NCBI RefSeq assembly: GCF_002277815.1
Contig: NZ_NKJI01000002.1
Span: forward strand, 450,574-514,573
Source: Pseudomonas sp. ERMR1:02
GTDB lineage: Bacteria; Pseudomonadota; Gammaproteobacteria; Pseudomonadales; Pseudomonadaceae
Length of the DNA: 64,000 nucleotides
Direction: 5' to 3'
In this document: positions 56,663 through 64,000 of the stretch, one piece after another
Position numbering within the stretch: the first letter of the stretch is position 1
Layout: each line of letters begins with the position of its first letter
The notes under the pieces: generated by a model
What the model was told of the DNA's origin: nothing
Databases searched by the model: none
The model's input: only the letters and a program-made list of their open reading frames with translations
Program-made: the position numbers and the translations under genes

Positions 56663-56810
56663 TACTCACCTTGAGACCAGGAACGGACGGTAAAGTCAGT
56701 GCGGTAAGAAGGGACACTATTGGATTTTCTTCCATCGAAAGCGCTCCCCTCCTATGTCGCGCTTCGTCATGCGGTAGTCTAGCTATTCTTGTTTTGATCG
56801 AGGTGCCAGT

Positions 56811-57203
56811 TCAGCCTTTGTAAAATACGGCGATCTTGTTTCCCACCGGATCGCGAAGGTACGCGACATAGAAGTCATCGGTGTAGGCCTCTCTGATACC
56901 CGGGTTACCCTCCTCCTGCCCACCATGGGCAAGGCCAGCCGCATGTACCTCTTCTACCTTACTCCGAGACCTTGCCTGAAAAGCCGGCATGACGCCGTTG
57001 CCAGCAGACGCGGGTTGGCCATTGAAGGGCTTGGCGATGTGGATGCTTCCAGGCCCATTGGACTTGTCTACCGCATCGGGTAGCGAGAAGCAGCAATGCC
57101 CTTCGGAGCGCTCCTTTGCATATCCGAGTGGCGAAAGAATAGCGTCGTAGAAACGAGCGGATTCTTCCACATCATTGGCACCTATGAATAAATAGCTGAG
57201 CAT
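56811..57203 (-). CDS. VOC (glyoxalase/bleomycin resistance) family protein
   Basis: 130 residues from the ATG at 57203 (MLSYLFIGANDVEESARFYD), preferred over the longer frame. Beta-alpha-beta-beta-beta modules with YLFIGANDVEESARFYDAIL, GSIHIAKPF, and the terminal FYVAYLRDPVGNKIAVFYKG, which is the usual metal-ligand strand. Typical lactoylglutathione-lyase-like pseudomonad protein; activity not predictable. The next ~290 bases (57204-57492) are empty. Confidence 0.85.
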   Translation of the reverse strand: MLSYLFIGANDVEESARFYDAILSPLGYAKERSEGHCCFSLPDAVDKSNGPGSIHIAKPFNGQPASAGNGVMPAFQARSRSKVEEVHAAGLAHGGQEEGNPGIREAYTDDFYVAYLRDPVGNKIAVFYKG

Positions 57204-57492
57204 GATTTCGTCCTCGAAGTGGTATTCCAATACACAGTGAGCTCCATTCCCCAGCCTGTGTCAGTTCTCGCTTTGGCGCACCAGTCGGCCTCCCGTCTGC
57301 ACATACGCGCACTTACCAAATCACTGCTGTAGCTATGCCGGAGAAGGCGGTAACCCACGCACATGCGCGGAGTTAGCTAAGGATGGCTGGAGGTCAGGAT
57401 GTTTCTCGATCGAATGAGGGGATGATGGGCACGTTCTGCCGTGTACGGACTCATCGACTAGGCAGGTGCACAATGCAAGGCTTCCCGGAAAT

Positions 57493-57894
57493 CTATTCCA
57501 GCGAATCCGCAGGAACCTTAGCGCCGTTGTCTGCCAGCTTTTTCATGACTGCGGAATAGAGCCAGACGTTCATCGCTGCAGAATCCTCAGTGGAACCTGT
57601 GTAGTGCAATTCAGCAGCAAGCTTTTTTCGAGCGGACAAACTACTGTCGATGTTCAAGAGTTTGAGTAAATCTACAATCGACATACGCCAATTCAATTGC
57701 TCTCCCTCCTGGCAGGCCAACGTTTCCAGTTTTGAGGCTACATCTACTTCGCTAATCGCAGCTGTAGAAGTGGAAGGTGCCGTCTGGGGTGAGCCGGGGT
57801 GCGCCATTGACGGGAGCAGACGGAGCAGCCTCAGCTGACGGGGCTGCGTGATTAGCTAACCCAAGTTTTCCAATATCGTGCGGAACAAGCTCAT
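57493..57894 (-). pseudogene. DUF3597 family protein, with internal indels
   Basis: The C-terminal part is clear: EVDVASKLETLACQEGEQLN, WRMSIVDLLKLLNIDSSLSA, and ELHYTGSTEDSAAMNVWLYS, ending VPADSLE. The N-terminus MSLFRTILENLG begins at 57894 but hits a stop (TAG); the Ala/Pro linker (APSAEAAPSAPVNGAP) lies in another frame, so at least two indels (near 57858 and in the CCCC near 57798) cancel to leave the frame. Family function unknown (possibly envelope-associated). Confidence 0.8.
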
Positions 57895-58371
57895 GAGAGT
57901 ACTCCTAGGATTTAGCTGCCAACGCCCTGATGGGCATTGGATACCTATGGATGACCCTCGGCCTTCCGATAAAGTTTTATCGCTCTTCCCAGCTGCGCGA
58001 TTGCACGGACTTGCCCACCCATTTGCATTCGACCTAACCAGTCATTTGCATCGGATTTGACCAGCAAAATTCGTGGTAATGACCGGCAGAGAACGACCGA
58101 TACTGTTGAAAAAGTCCGGCTTGGTTTCCACGGCAGAAAAGTACGCCCTACAATGAAACCACCTATTTGAATGCCTTGAGGAAGCGTGGTTCACCGCTCC
58201 TCAAGAACCTCGATTTAGGTTGACTGACTTCCTCAGGGCGTGAAGCTGGCTGTCGCTTGGACGAAACCTGAGCGCCTTGGCATTCCTAATAGGAATGCAG
58301 TGCATAAAATTAATGAATTTTTATTATCGCTCTTTATGACCTAACTTGATTCAAGGACATGGAGAACCGCC
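57895..58371. other. Gap with truncated MITE
   Basis: Contains a partial copy (58093-58160) of the MITE-like element described at 59109 and 61231: GACCGATACTGTTGAAAAAG then CCGGCTTGGTTTCCACGG. The right half is missing. No gene supported; the promoter of the methyltransferase must lie near 58280-58350. Confidence 0.55.
58093..58160. repeat. Truncated MITE-like element, left end only
   Basis: Matches the left ~65 bases of the 61231-61417 element (CGGCTTGGTTTCCACGGCAG is shared) with one substitution in the terminal repeat. Confidence 0.7.
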
Positions 58372-59067
58372 TTGAAATCACCACTTAACTCAGCTGAAAA
58401 GTTTGATAATGCTCGGGCCAGTGAATACGGACGACAGAGCCGTATTGCACTGGCAGGTTATGACGCCTGTCAGGACTTGGTGGCGTGCATGCTCGCGGCA
58501 AGCCTTGGAAATATGCGCTCGGCAAAAATACTGGTAGTCGGCGCTGGCGGTACGGCGCAGGAGATCATAGCGATGGCCAAGCTTGAGCCGGGCTGGCGCT
58601 TCATCGCCGTTGATCCATCTGAACCGATGCTGGAAACCGCGAAACAGCAGTTAGCCGTAAATAACGTGCTTGAAAGAACGGACGTGCACCTTGGGCACGT
58701 TGAAGACTTGGCCGCAGATGAGTCCTACGACGCAGCCACTTTGATCGGTGTACTCCATCATCTCGATGGGGATGATGCCAAGGGAGAAATTCTGCGATCC
58801 ATTCGGGCTCGTCTGAAACCGGGGGCTCCGCTGATTGTCGCCGGCAATCAATATGCCTATGCCAGCCAGCCGTTGCTCCTCGCCGCCTGGGGGCAACGTT
58901 GGCGGCAGCACGGAGCCACTCCGGATGAAGTGAAAGTCAAACTTGGGAAAATTCTTCAAGGCGCTGACCCTCCACATTCTGAGGCGGCTGTTCAGAGGCT
59001 TTTGCATGATGCGGGTTTTGGGGACGCTACCCGTTTTTCAGCAGCCTGTTCTGGGGCGCCTGGTTAA
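58372..59067 (+). CDS. Class I SAM-dependent methyltransferase
   Basis: 231 residues from a TTG with GGAG upstream. Motif I ILVVGAGGTAQEII (SAM-binding G-x-G-x-G), acidic end of strand 2 FIAVDPSEPM, and motif post-I LEDLAADESYDAATLIGVLHHL identify the fold. The substrate is not evident. The last 10 residues are out of frame: the other frame reads SSLFWGAWL after RF, as in related methyltransferases, implying one T lost from the TTTTT at ~59035. Stands alone. GC and style match the neighbours. Confidence 0.82.
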   Translation: MKSPLNSAEKFDNARASEYGRQSRIALAGYDACQDLVACMLAASLGNMRSAKILVVGAGGTAQEIIAMAKLEPGWRFIAVDPSEPMLETAKQQLAVNNVLERTDVHLGHVEDLAADESYDAATLIGVLHHLDGDDAKGEILRSIRARLKPGAPLIVAGNQYAYASQPLLLAAWGQRWRQHGATPDEVKVKLGKILQGADPPHSEAAVQRLLHDAGFGDATRFSAACSGAPG

Positions 59068-59108
59068 CGTGTAAAACGGTCTGAACGGCGATCTGAGTGT
59101 CAGCTCCT

Positions 59109-59291
59109 GGCCGATTCTGTTGAAAAAGTCGACCATGGTTTCCGCAGCAGAAAAGCATGCGTCCGAGAATGAAATCTTTACTTTCGGCAGAGGCTCGACT
59201 CAGATTTCACGTAGCAGTGTGCAAAAAAGGCGTTTTAACCAATCAATGACCAGGCCGTTTGTGCGAACAGACTTTTTCAACAGAATCGGCC
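59109..59291. repeat. MITE-like element, copy 1
   Basis: 183 bases with perfect 22-bp terminal inverted repeats (GGCCGATTCTGTTGAAAAAG plus TC at the left; its reverse complement at 59270-59291). No coding content. Shares internal blocks with 61231-61417. The surrounding gap (59068-59462) has nothing else. Confidence 0.85.
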
Positions 59292-59462
59292 GATTTCGGT
59301 CTGTCCCGACTGACCGAAATCGAGCCATTGCGGCCAGTCTTCCAGACTACTTCCCGGACTTCACAACATCTCTGAAATTGACCCGCGCGGTCACGCCGGC
59401 GTTGCAGGAGAACGAATTGTTAAGGTCGTCTTTTGTGGCGATTACATGTCTCTCAAGCAACC

Positions 59463-60626
59463 TCACGCTGCTTGTGCCGCCTGGGCATGACTCACCACTG
59501 CTGCCAGCCGCTTGAGACCTTCGTCCAGCCGTGCAGGGTCGATGTGGCTGAAGTTCAGGCGCACATACCCCAGATTATTGTCCGGTTCGGGGAAGAACGG
59601 TTCACCTGGCATGAACGCTACATCCGCCGCCAGCGCAGCATTCAGCAGTGTGCGGGTATCCAGCGGCTGCTTCAGCTTCAGCCAGAAAAACAGCCCGCCC
59701 TGCGGCACGCTCCAATCCGCCAGATCGGAAAAGTGCGCTTCCAATGCAGTTTGAAATGCGTCTCGACGAACCCGGTAAAAGTCCCGCAACTCGCTCAGGT
59801 GGTGCTGGAATTTGTCGGTGCCTATCCATTGCAGCGCCTGCCACTGACCAGCCCGATTGGTGTGCAGGTCGGCCGATTGTTTGAGTTTCAGCAAGTGCGG
59901 GAACAAGTCCGCACTGGCAATCAGGAAGCCGACTCGCAGTCCCGGCAGCAGTGTTTTTGACACGGTGCCGGTGTAGATCCAACTAGCCCTCTTCAACCGG
60001 CTGACGATTGGCGTTGCGTTGTCGCTATCGAAGGTCAACTCGCGATATGGCTCATCCTCGATCAACGTCACTTCAAACTCATCAAGTAACGCTGCCACGG
60101 CATCGCGCTTGGCTTCGCTGTAACGCACGGCCGAAGGGTTCTGGAAAGTGGGGATCAAATAGATGAACGCGGGTTTGTGTTTTTCCAGCCGCACACGCAG
60201 TTGCGTCAGGTCAGGGCCGTCTACCTCCTGCGGAACTGTTATGCAGTCAGCGCCGAACAATTGAAAGATCTGCAATGCCGCCAGGTAGGTTGGCGCTTCC
60301 AATAGTATCTCCGTGCCTTTGTCGATGTACAGCTTGGCCGCCAGGTCTAGGGTTTGCTGAGAACCGCTCACCACCAGCACCTGATTCGCCTCGCAGGGCA
60401 CACTTAACGCGCGCGCCTCTGCAGCCAACGCCTCACGGAGCGCCGGCTCACCTTCGCTCATGCCGTATTGGCCCATGGACACTGGCATGTCCGCCCACTC
60501 TACTTTGGGCAGCATGGCTTCGGCCGGCAATCCGCCAGCGAACGACATCACTTCCGGGCGTTGGGCGGCGGCGAGAATTTCACGGATCAAAGAACTTTTA
60601 AGACGCGAGACGCGTTCGGAAAATGC
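59463..60626 (-). CDS. PLP-dependent aminotransferase (fold type I, LysN/2-aminoadipate type)
   Basis: 387 residues from the ATG at 60626 (the longer frame from a TTG at 60668 is less likely). MSFAGGLPAEAMLP, SGSQQTLDLAAKL, the EAPTYLAALQIF region, FQNPSA, and the lysine-bearing TGTVSKTLLPGLRVG with K forming the PLP Schiff base; NFSHIDPARLDEGL at the end. Similar enzymes transaminate 2-aminoadipate, aromatic or branched amino acids; substrate not assignable. Divergent from a MarR regulator, which likely controls it. Intact. Confidence 0.88.
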   Translation of the reverse strand, partial: AFSERVSRLKSSLIREILAAAQRPEVMSFAGGLPAEAMLPKVEWADMPVSMGQYGMSEGEPALREALAAEARALSVPCEANQVLVVSGSQQTLDLAAKLYIDKGTEILLEAPTYLAALQIFQLFGADCITVPQEVDGPDLTQLRVRLEKHKPAFIYLIPTFQNPSAVRYSEAKRDAVAALLDEFEVTLIEDEPYRELTFDSDNATPIVSRLKRASWIYTGTVSKTLLPGLRVGFLIASADLFPHLLKLKQSADLHTNRAGQWQALQWIGTDKFQHHLSELRDFYRVRRDAFQTALEAHFSDLADWSVPQGGLFFWLKLKQPLDTRTLLNAALAADVAFMPGEPFFPEPDNNLGYVRLNFSHIDPARLDEGLKRLAAVVSHAQAAQAA

Positions 60627-60711
60627 CATGGGGGTCACCAGTAGCGAGTCTGAGGGAGAATGAGTCAAACTACTTGACCGAAATTACGATAATCGCTGTG
60701 GAAACGTCAAC

Positions 60712-61158
60712 ATGCTTGACCTTAAAAATACCGGCACACAGCAACAGGCCATGGAAGCGTTCTTCTTCGGCTACCAGGCCTTTACCGCCAAGGCGGACGA
60801 GATGCTTGAACGCCGAGGCTTGAGCCGTGTACATCAACGGATCGTGTTTTTCGTCGCCCGTTACCCACGCCTGAGCGTTAAGGAATTGCTGGCGCTGCTC
60901 GGCGTGAGCAAGCAGGCGCTGAACATTCCCCTACGTCAGTTGCTGGAAATGCACCTGGTGAATAGCGTCGCGTCGGAGACTGACAGGCGCAAACGGCTGC
61001 TGGAACTGACGGATGATGGCGCGCGCTTCGAACAGTCATTGCGGCGCGAGCAGGTTAAATTGCTGGAGCGGGTGTTTGCCGAGGCTGGGGAGGCAGCGGT
61101 GAATGGGTGGCTGGAAGTAAATCTGGCACTGGGGAAAAACCGAGTGCCAGCCGAGTAA
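60712..61158 (+). CDS. MarR family transcriptional regulator
   Basis: 148 residues with a winged helix: LSRVHQRIVFFVARYPRLSV, KELLALLGVSKQALNIPLRQ (recognition helix), then wing and VASETDRRKRLLELTDDG. The gene diverges from the aminotransferase gene with ~85 bases between starts, the classic arrangement for a repressor and its target. Intact. Confidence 0.9.
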   Translation: MLDLKNTGTQQQAMEAFFFGYQAFTAKADEMLERRGLSRVHQRIVFFVARYPRLSVKELLALLGVSKQALNIPLRQLLEMHLVNSVASETDRRKRLLELTDDGARFEQSLRREQVKLLERVFAEAGEAAVNGWLEVNLALGKNRVPAE

Positions 61159-61230
61159 CGCTAGTTCCAAGGCTAAGCGTCACTACGACTGCGCAATACC
61201 TATAACTTGACCGGCTCAACGGCAGCTTCT

Positions 61231-61417
61231 GGCCGATTCTGTTGAAAAAGTCCGGCTTGGTTTCCACGGCAGAAAAGTACGCGTCTGAGATTGAAATCCT
61301 TGCTTTCAGCAGAGGCTTTCCGGACTCAGATTTTACGTAGCAGCGTGCAAAAGAGGTGTTTTCACCCACCAGTATTCGAGCATTTTGGGGAAACCGACTT
61401 TTTAAACAGAATCGGCC
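61231..61417. repeat. MITE-like element, copy 2
   Basis: 187 bases; left end GGCCGATTCTGTTGAAAAAG, right end (61396-61417) its inverse with a single mismatch. Same internal blocks as copy 1 (for example the TACGTAGCAGCGTGCAAAAG region). Sits in the gap between the MarR gene and an AbrB-like gene, which is otherwise empty. Confidence 0.85.
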
Positions 61418-61554
61418 GATTTCTGCCTGTCACCAAGGGGCGCACCCGACCCAATACGGTCTGTCGCCGCCAGCAACTCATGCCCATCGCCGCCGCTAAG
61501 ATGTGCCGTTCGCTTATGCCCGCTTGAAGATTCGGCGGAGCGCGCGGGCTCGAC

Positions 61555-61743
61555 TCAGGGCGTAGCTGAGTCGCTCGACTTCGGCGTCAGGACTATCGCG
61601 CCGTCGATCACTTCAATCGTCAATACGTCACCGATGCTCAGTCCTAAACTAGCGAGTAGCTCAGGCGGCAAATCAATGATGACGTCGCCACTTCCATCCG
61701 CAGGATCTTGGCATTTCACTGTCCAGCGTTGGGCTTCGGTCAT
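61555..61743 (-). CDS. AbrB/MazE-like DNA-binding protein
   Basis: 62 residues from the ATG at 61743 (the open frame is longer upstream but without sense). RWTVKCQDPADGSGDVIIDL then PPELLASLGLSIGDVLTIEV matches the AbrB/SpoVT/MazE hairpin dimer fold used by antitoxins and regulators. No complete toxin gene follows; a C-terminal PIN-like fragment lies upstream, separated by ~290 bases. Comparable to the repeat-bearing protein at 29253. Confidence 0.75.
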   Translation of the reverse strand: MTEAQRWTVKCQDPADGSGDVIIDLPPELLASLGLSIGDVLTIEVIDGAIVLTPKSSDSATP

Positions 61744-62036
61744 GATGTTACTCACACTTTGGTCTTGGCGGAGACGATTCATTATGCTCGCAATGTCTTC
61801 GCAAAGTTGAAGCGTGATGCTGACCGCTGACCGCTGAGGGCTTCTTCTGGCCGACTGCATCTGTTGCGAAGGGCAGAAAACGGCCCAGAGTGTGTAAAAA
61901 CGCTTCACCAAAATTGAAGTGTGCGCGTCTCGTTAAATCTGAAAATTATCGGCACGTCAGCAGATGTGGATTTCGCGTAGAAGCGCGATTTTCAGTCCGG
62001 TTTTGAGTGGCCGAAAGAGGCGCCCCTTTTCTTTGA

Positions 62037-62279
62037 TTAAATCTGCTCTTTGAGATATTGCGACATTTCCTCGAAACCACTCACCAGGTTGCAATCCAGA
62101 AACCTGCCCAACCCAATTCGCTTGTCGGACAAGAGGGTTGCAAATTTCCTTTCTGTAAAAAGCGCATGGGCAACTGGGAGGGCGGATACCGCAACCATGA
62201 AATCGTTTGGATCTCCATTCTTATAACGCCGGTTTTGATCAAATCGTATCAAGCCGTACACCGAGCTAAGAATGCGCAA
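62037..62279 (-). pseudogene. C-terminal fragment of a PIN-like domain protein
   Basis: About 80 residues: DPNDFMVAVSALPVAHALFT, ERKFATLLSDKRIGLGRFLD and CNLVSGFEEMSQYLKEQI. The pattern 'D-x-x-x-x-x-x-A-L-P...h-F-T-E/D-x-x-h-x-x-L-h' is seen at the end of PIN-type RNase families found in some toxin and defence genes. The N-terminal catalytic part is not in the window sequence upstream, so it is a relic or a badly frameshifted gene. Confidence 0.45.
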
Positions 62280-62466
62280 TGTCGGCAGTGGTTGCGAAGC
62301 AGATTTATGCTTGGTTTATCGCGTTCAGTGCATCCAAAGTGATTTGCTGATAATTGAAGGGCTTGTCTTCATTGAAGAACCAACATCGATGCCCCCTTTA
62401 AGTTCAAGGAAGATGCCCGTGTTGAGATTCGCAACTTCGGATTGATGTTGAACCTTGCCGGGTCCG

Positions 62467-63439
62467 TTATCGTTTAAGCGCAGCGTCCATAAGCACCGCT
62501 GCCGAGTGCCTATACTCCTGAGCCCGATCCTTGAAAATAGCTTCGGCGGCGGTTCTTCCAGCCTGAAGCGCGTCATGCGCCATCTTTTCCATAAGAACGG
62601 CCCGTTCTACGATGACCCGCAGGGCTATGCGAAAGGCCTCGTCAATAGAACCTTCATGCTCGTGAGCTAAGGCCTCAGCAGTATAGCCATGTCCCACCTG
62701 ACAGCGAAAGCGCAGCGGCGAGCGTCTGATCTGCGACAATGTCCCTCCGCAGCCAGGACAATTAACGGCACCGGGTCTGCTATTTCGGCGATGGTGGCGC
62801 TGTCCGAGGGCCGTCCCATTGCGATTGCCACTTCAAGCGCGACGCTTGCAGGCGGAGTTAGAATCGGGCCTGGCTCTTCTCGCACGAGGCGGCTCAGCAG
62901 AGCGCCGAGATCATTGGCAGGCGCACGATAATCAATGTCGACTGCAAGCAGGGCCGTTTGGGGCATCTCGCTTTCGATGGCATCGAGTGGGTTCTGAACG
63001 ACCGTTACTCCTCCGCAACGCTTAAGATCGGCCAACCCCGAAGCTCCATCATTGAGCATCCCCGAAAGCAAAACGCCAATCGCCATGGGTCCAGCGCTGA
63101 TCCCGACCGACCGAAATAAAGGATCAATCGCAGGCCGCGCCATGTTCTCCCGCGGCCCCCGACCCAATCGGACAACTTGTCCATCGACCAAAAGGTGATG
63201 ATCTGCGGGGGCCACATAGATACGCGATTTCTGGAGCGGTTCTCCATCGACCGCAGTGCTTGCTGGGAGCGGTCCATTGGTGTCCAAAATGCCAGCGAGG
63301 AGATTTTGGTCACCGGCTCCAACATGAACCGCAACAAGGACAGAAACATGCAGGTCCGCTGGCAACGTGCGGCAGATGTGCCGGATCACCGCGATCGAGC
63401 CGCCGAACCTCCGATTGCTATGATCTCGCGCCGGGCCAT
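62467..63439 (-). pseudogene. CheB-type methylesterase, two one-base frameshifts
   Basis: 324 residues when joined. Starts MARREIIAIGGS at 63439, then one base is missing near 63412 and the frame becomes SIAVIRHICRTLPADLHVSV. Catalytic-domain marks: VAVHVGAGDQN, IYVAPADHHLLVDG, RPAIDPLFRSVGISAGPMAI, LLSGMLNDGASGLADLK (CheB signature) and NPLDAIESEMPQTAL. A second base is missing near 62758; after it come CPGCGGTLSQIRRSP (zinc-ribbon-like) and RCQVGHGYTAEAL. There is no receiver domain, as in CheB homologues in non-chemotaxis pathways. Next genes upstream are a receiver protein and a kinase. Confidence 0.85.
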
Positions 63440-63510
63440 ATGACCTCCACCAGTAGAGTGCGAACGCAAGTTGGTTGGGGCACACACACCGTTCGCCCGT
63501 GTCTGTCCTA

Positions 63511-63890
63511 TCAGTTAGACAGCGCGCCCAACAATTTACTCACCTGATCCTCAAGCTCTTTCAAGCTGTAAGGCTTCATTAAACGCGGGCGGTCGCGATG
63601 CCGCTCTTCGAGCGCCCAGTCGTTATATCCGCTGCAGAAAATGAATGGAATTCCCGCTTGGCCAGAATGTCCGCGACGGGGTAGGAGTTCCCGCCTCGGA
63701 TGTTGACGTCCAAGATCGCGGCATCAAGGGACGCTTCGCTGGCCAGCCGCAAGGCTGCGTCCAGGCGGGACTCAGGACCAATGACCTCGGCTCCGAGGTC
63801 AAGCAGCATCTCTTCAACCATCAGCGCTATGGTCATCTCGTCTTCAACGACAAGCACCCGGCGGCCTTCTGCGATTCGTTGAGTAGCCAT
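63511..63890 (-). pseudogene. Single-domain response regulator, one-base frameshift
   Basis: 126 residues when joined. RVLVVEDEMTIALMVEEML gives the acidic pair (D/E) and LDAAILDVNIRGG the phospho-acceptor Asp; the break is near 63657 (CGGG-AATTCC), after which IPFIFCSGYNDWALEERHRD, then RLMKPYSLKELEDQVSKLL contain the K of the receiver site. Its start overlaps the stop of the upstream kinase by one base (TAATG). Typical partner of HWE/HisKA2 kinases. Confidence 0.85.
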
Positions 63891-64000
63891 TATTTTTCCC
63901 CTTGTCTTGTCGAGCGAAGCTCTCCGAGTTCCGAGGTGAAGGGAACCACGATGGTGCAGACCACACCGCTCGATGCAAAGCTACGGTCCACCTCGGCGTC
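63890..64000 (-). CDS. C-terminal end of a sensor kinase (partial, runs off window)
   Basis: About 36 residues ending VCTIVVPFTSELGELRSTRQ and GEK. The strand 'GVVCTIVVPF' is the usual last strand of HWE/HisKA2-type ATPase domains. It overlaps the response regulator start by one base, so the two are one operon together with the CheB-like gene. Most of the gene lies outside the window. Confidence 0.65.
   Translation of the reverse strand, partial: DAEVDRSFASSGVVCTIVVPFTSELGELRSTRQGEK

Noticed and set aside
1..64000. tRNA, rRNA or CRISPR arrays
   Set aside because: No cloverleaf-compatible segment with a CCA-type end and no spaced direct repeats were found by eye; short or degenerate cases could be missed.

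Overview
The window looks like accessory DNA from a Pseudomonas-type gammaproteobacterium. This rests on a DUF1652 protein, a DUF3597 protein, the IS66 and IS4 types, the intergenic repeats and the moderately high GC. No rRNA, tRNA, CRISPR array, replication gene or conjugation gene is visible, so chromosomal island versus plasmid cannot be decided.

The left 25 kb is a probable defence island. From left to right it holds a SIR2-type protein whose C-terminal part is a second overlapping ORF (180-3958), two GNAT-like genes, a GIY-YIG protein, several small unknown genes including a possible ADP-ribosyltransferase-like protein, a two-gene operon (10000-16600), a gene of unknown family, a Gabija-type pair (18209-22127), and a divergent KfrA-like regulator / tyrosine recombinase pair (23031-25200). 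The operon encodes a very large protein with a nuclease-related domain, two kinase-like segments and a UPF1-like helicase, plus a winged-helix partner. It is my best candidate for an undescribed system.

From 25 to 44 kb the DNA is mosaic and decayed: a frameshifted unknown gene, a small gene with a remnant of a second copy, a Nudix hydrolase, an IS4 fragment, a gene with an Asp-Gly hexanucleotide repeat, two adjacent IS66-family elements, and many small genes. The first IS66 copy carries a precisely mappable group II intron. The second sits in a diguanylate cyclase gene with a perfect 8-bp target duplication.

From 44 to 51 kb lies a carbohydrate cluster. Four minus-strand genes (glycosyltransferase, UDP-galactopyranose mutase, glycosidase, ABC exporter) overlap head to tail, and galE diverges from them. 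Together they suggest synthesis and export of a galactofuranose-containing glycoconjugate. From 51 kb to the end are small unknown genes, a histidine kinase, GNAT, VOC and methyltransferase genes, a PLP aminotransferase divergent from a MarR regulator, MITE-like repeats, and a CheB / response regulator / kinase group cut by the window end.

A recurring feature, mostly right of 25 kb, is single-base loss in short homopolymers that splits otherwise recognisable genes (AraC, CBS, GGDEF, glycosidase, glycosyltransferase, histidine kinase, CheB, response regulator, IS66 TnpC, the intron protein, and others). Either the assembly has a systematic indel error or this stretch is undergoing pseudogenisation. 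Gene counts to the right of 25 kb should be read with that in mind.
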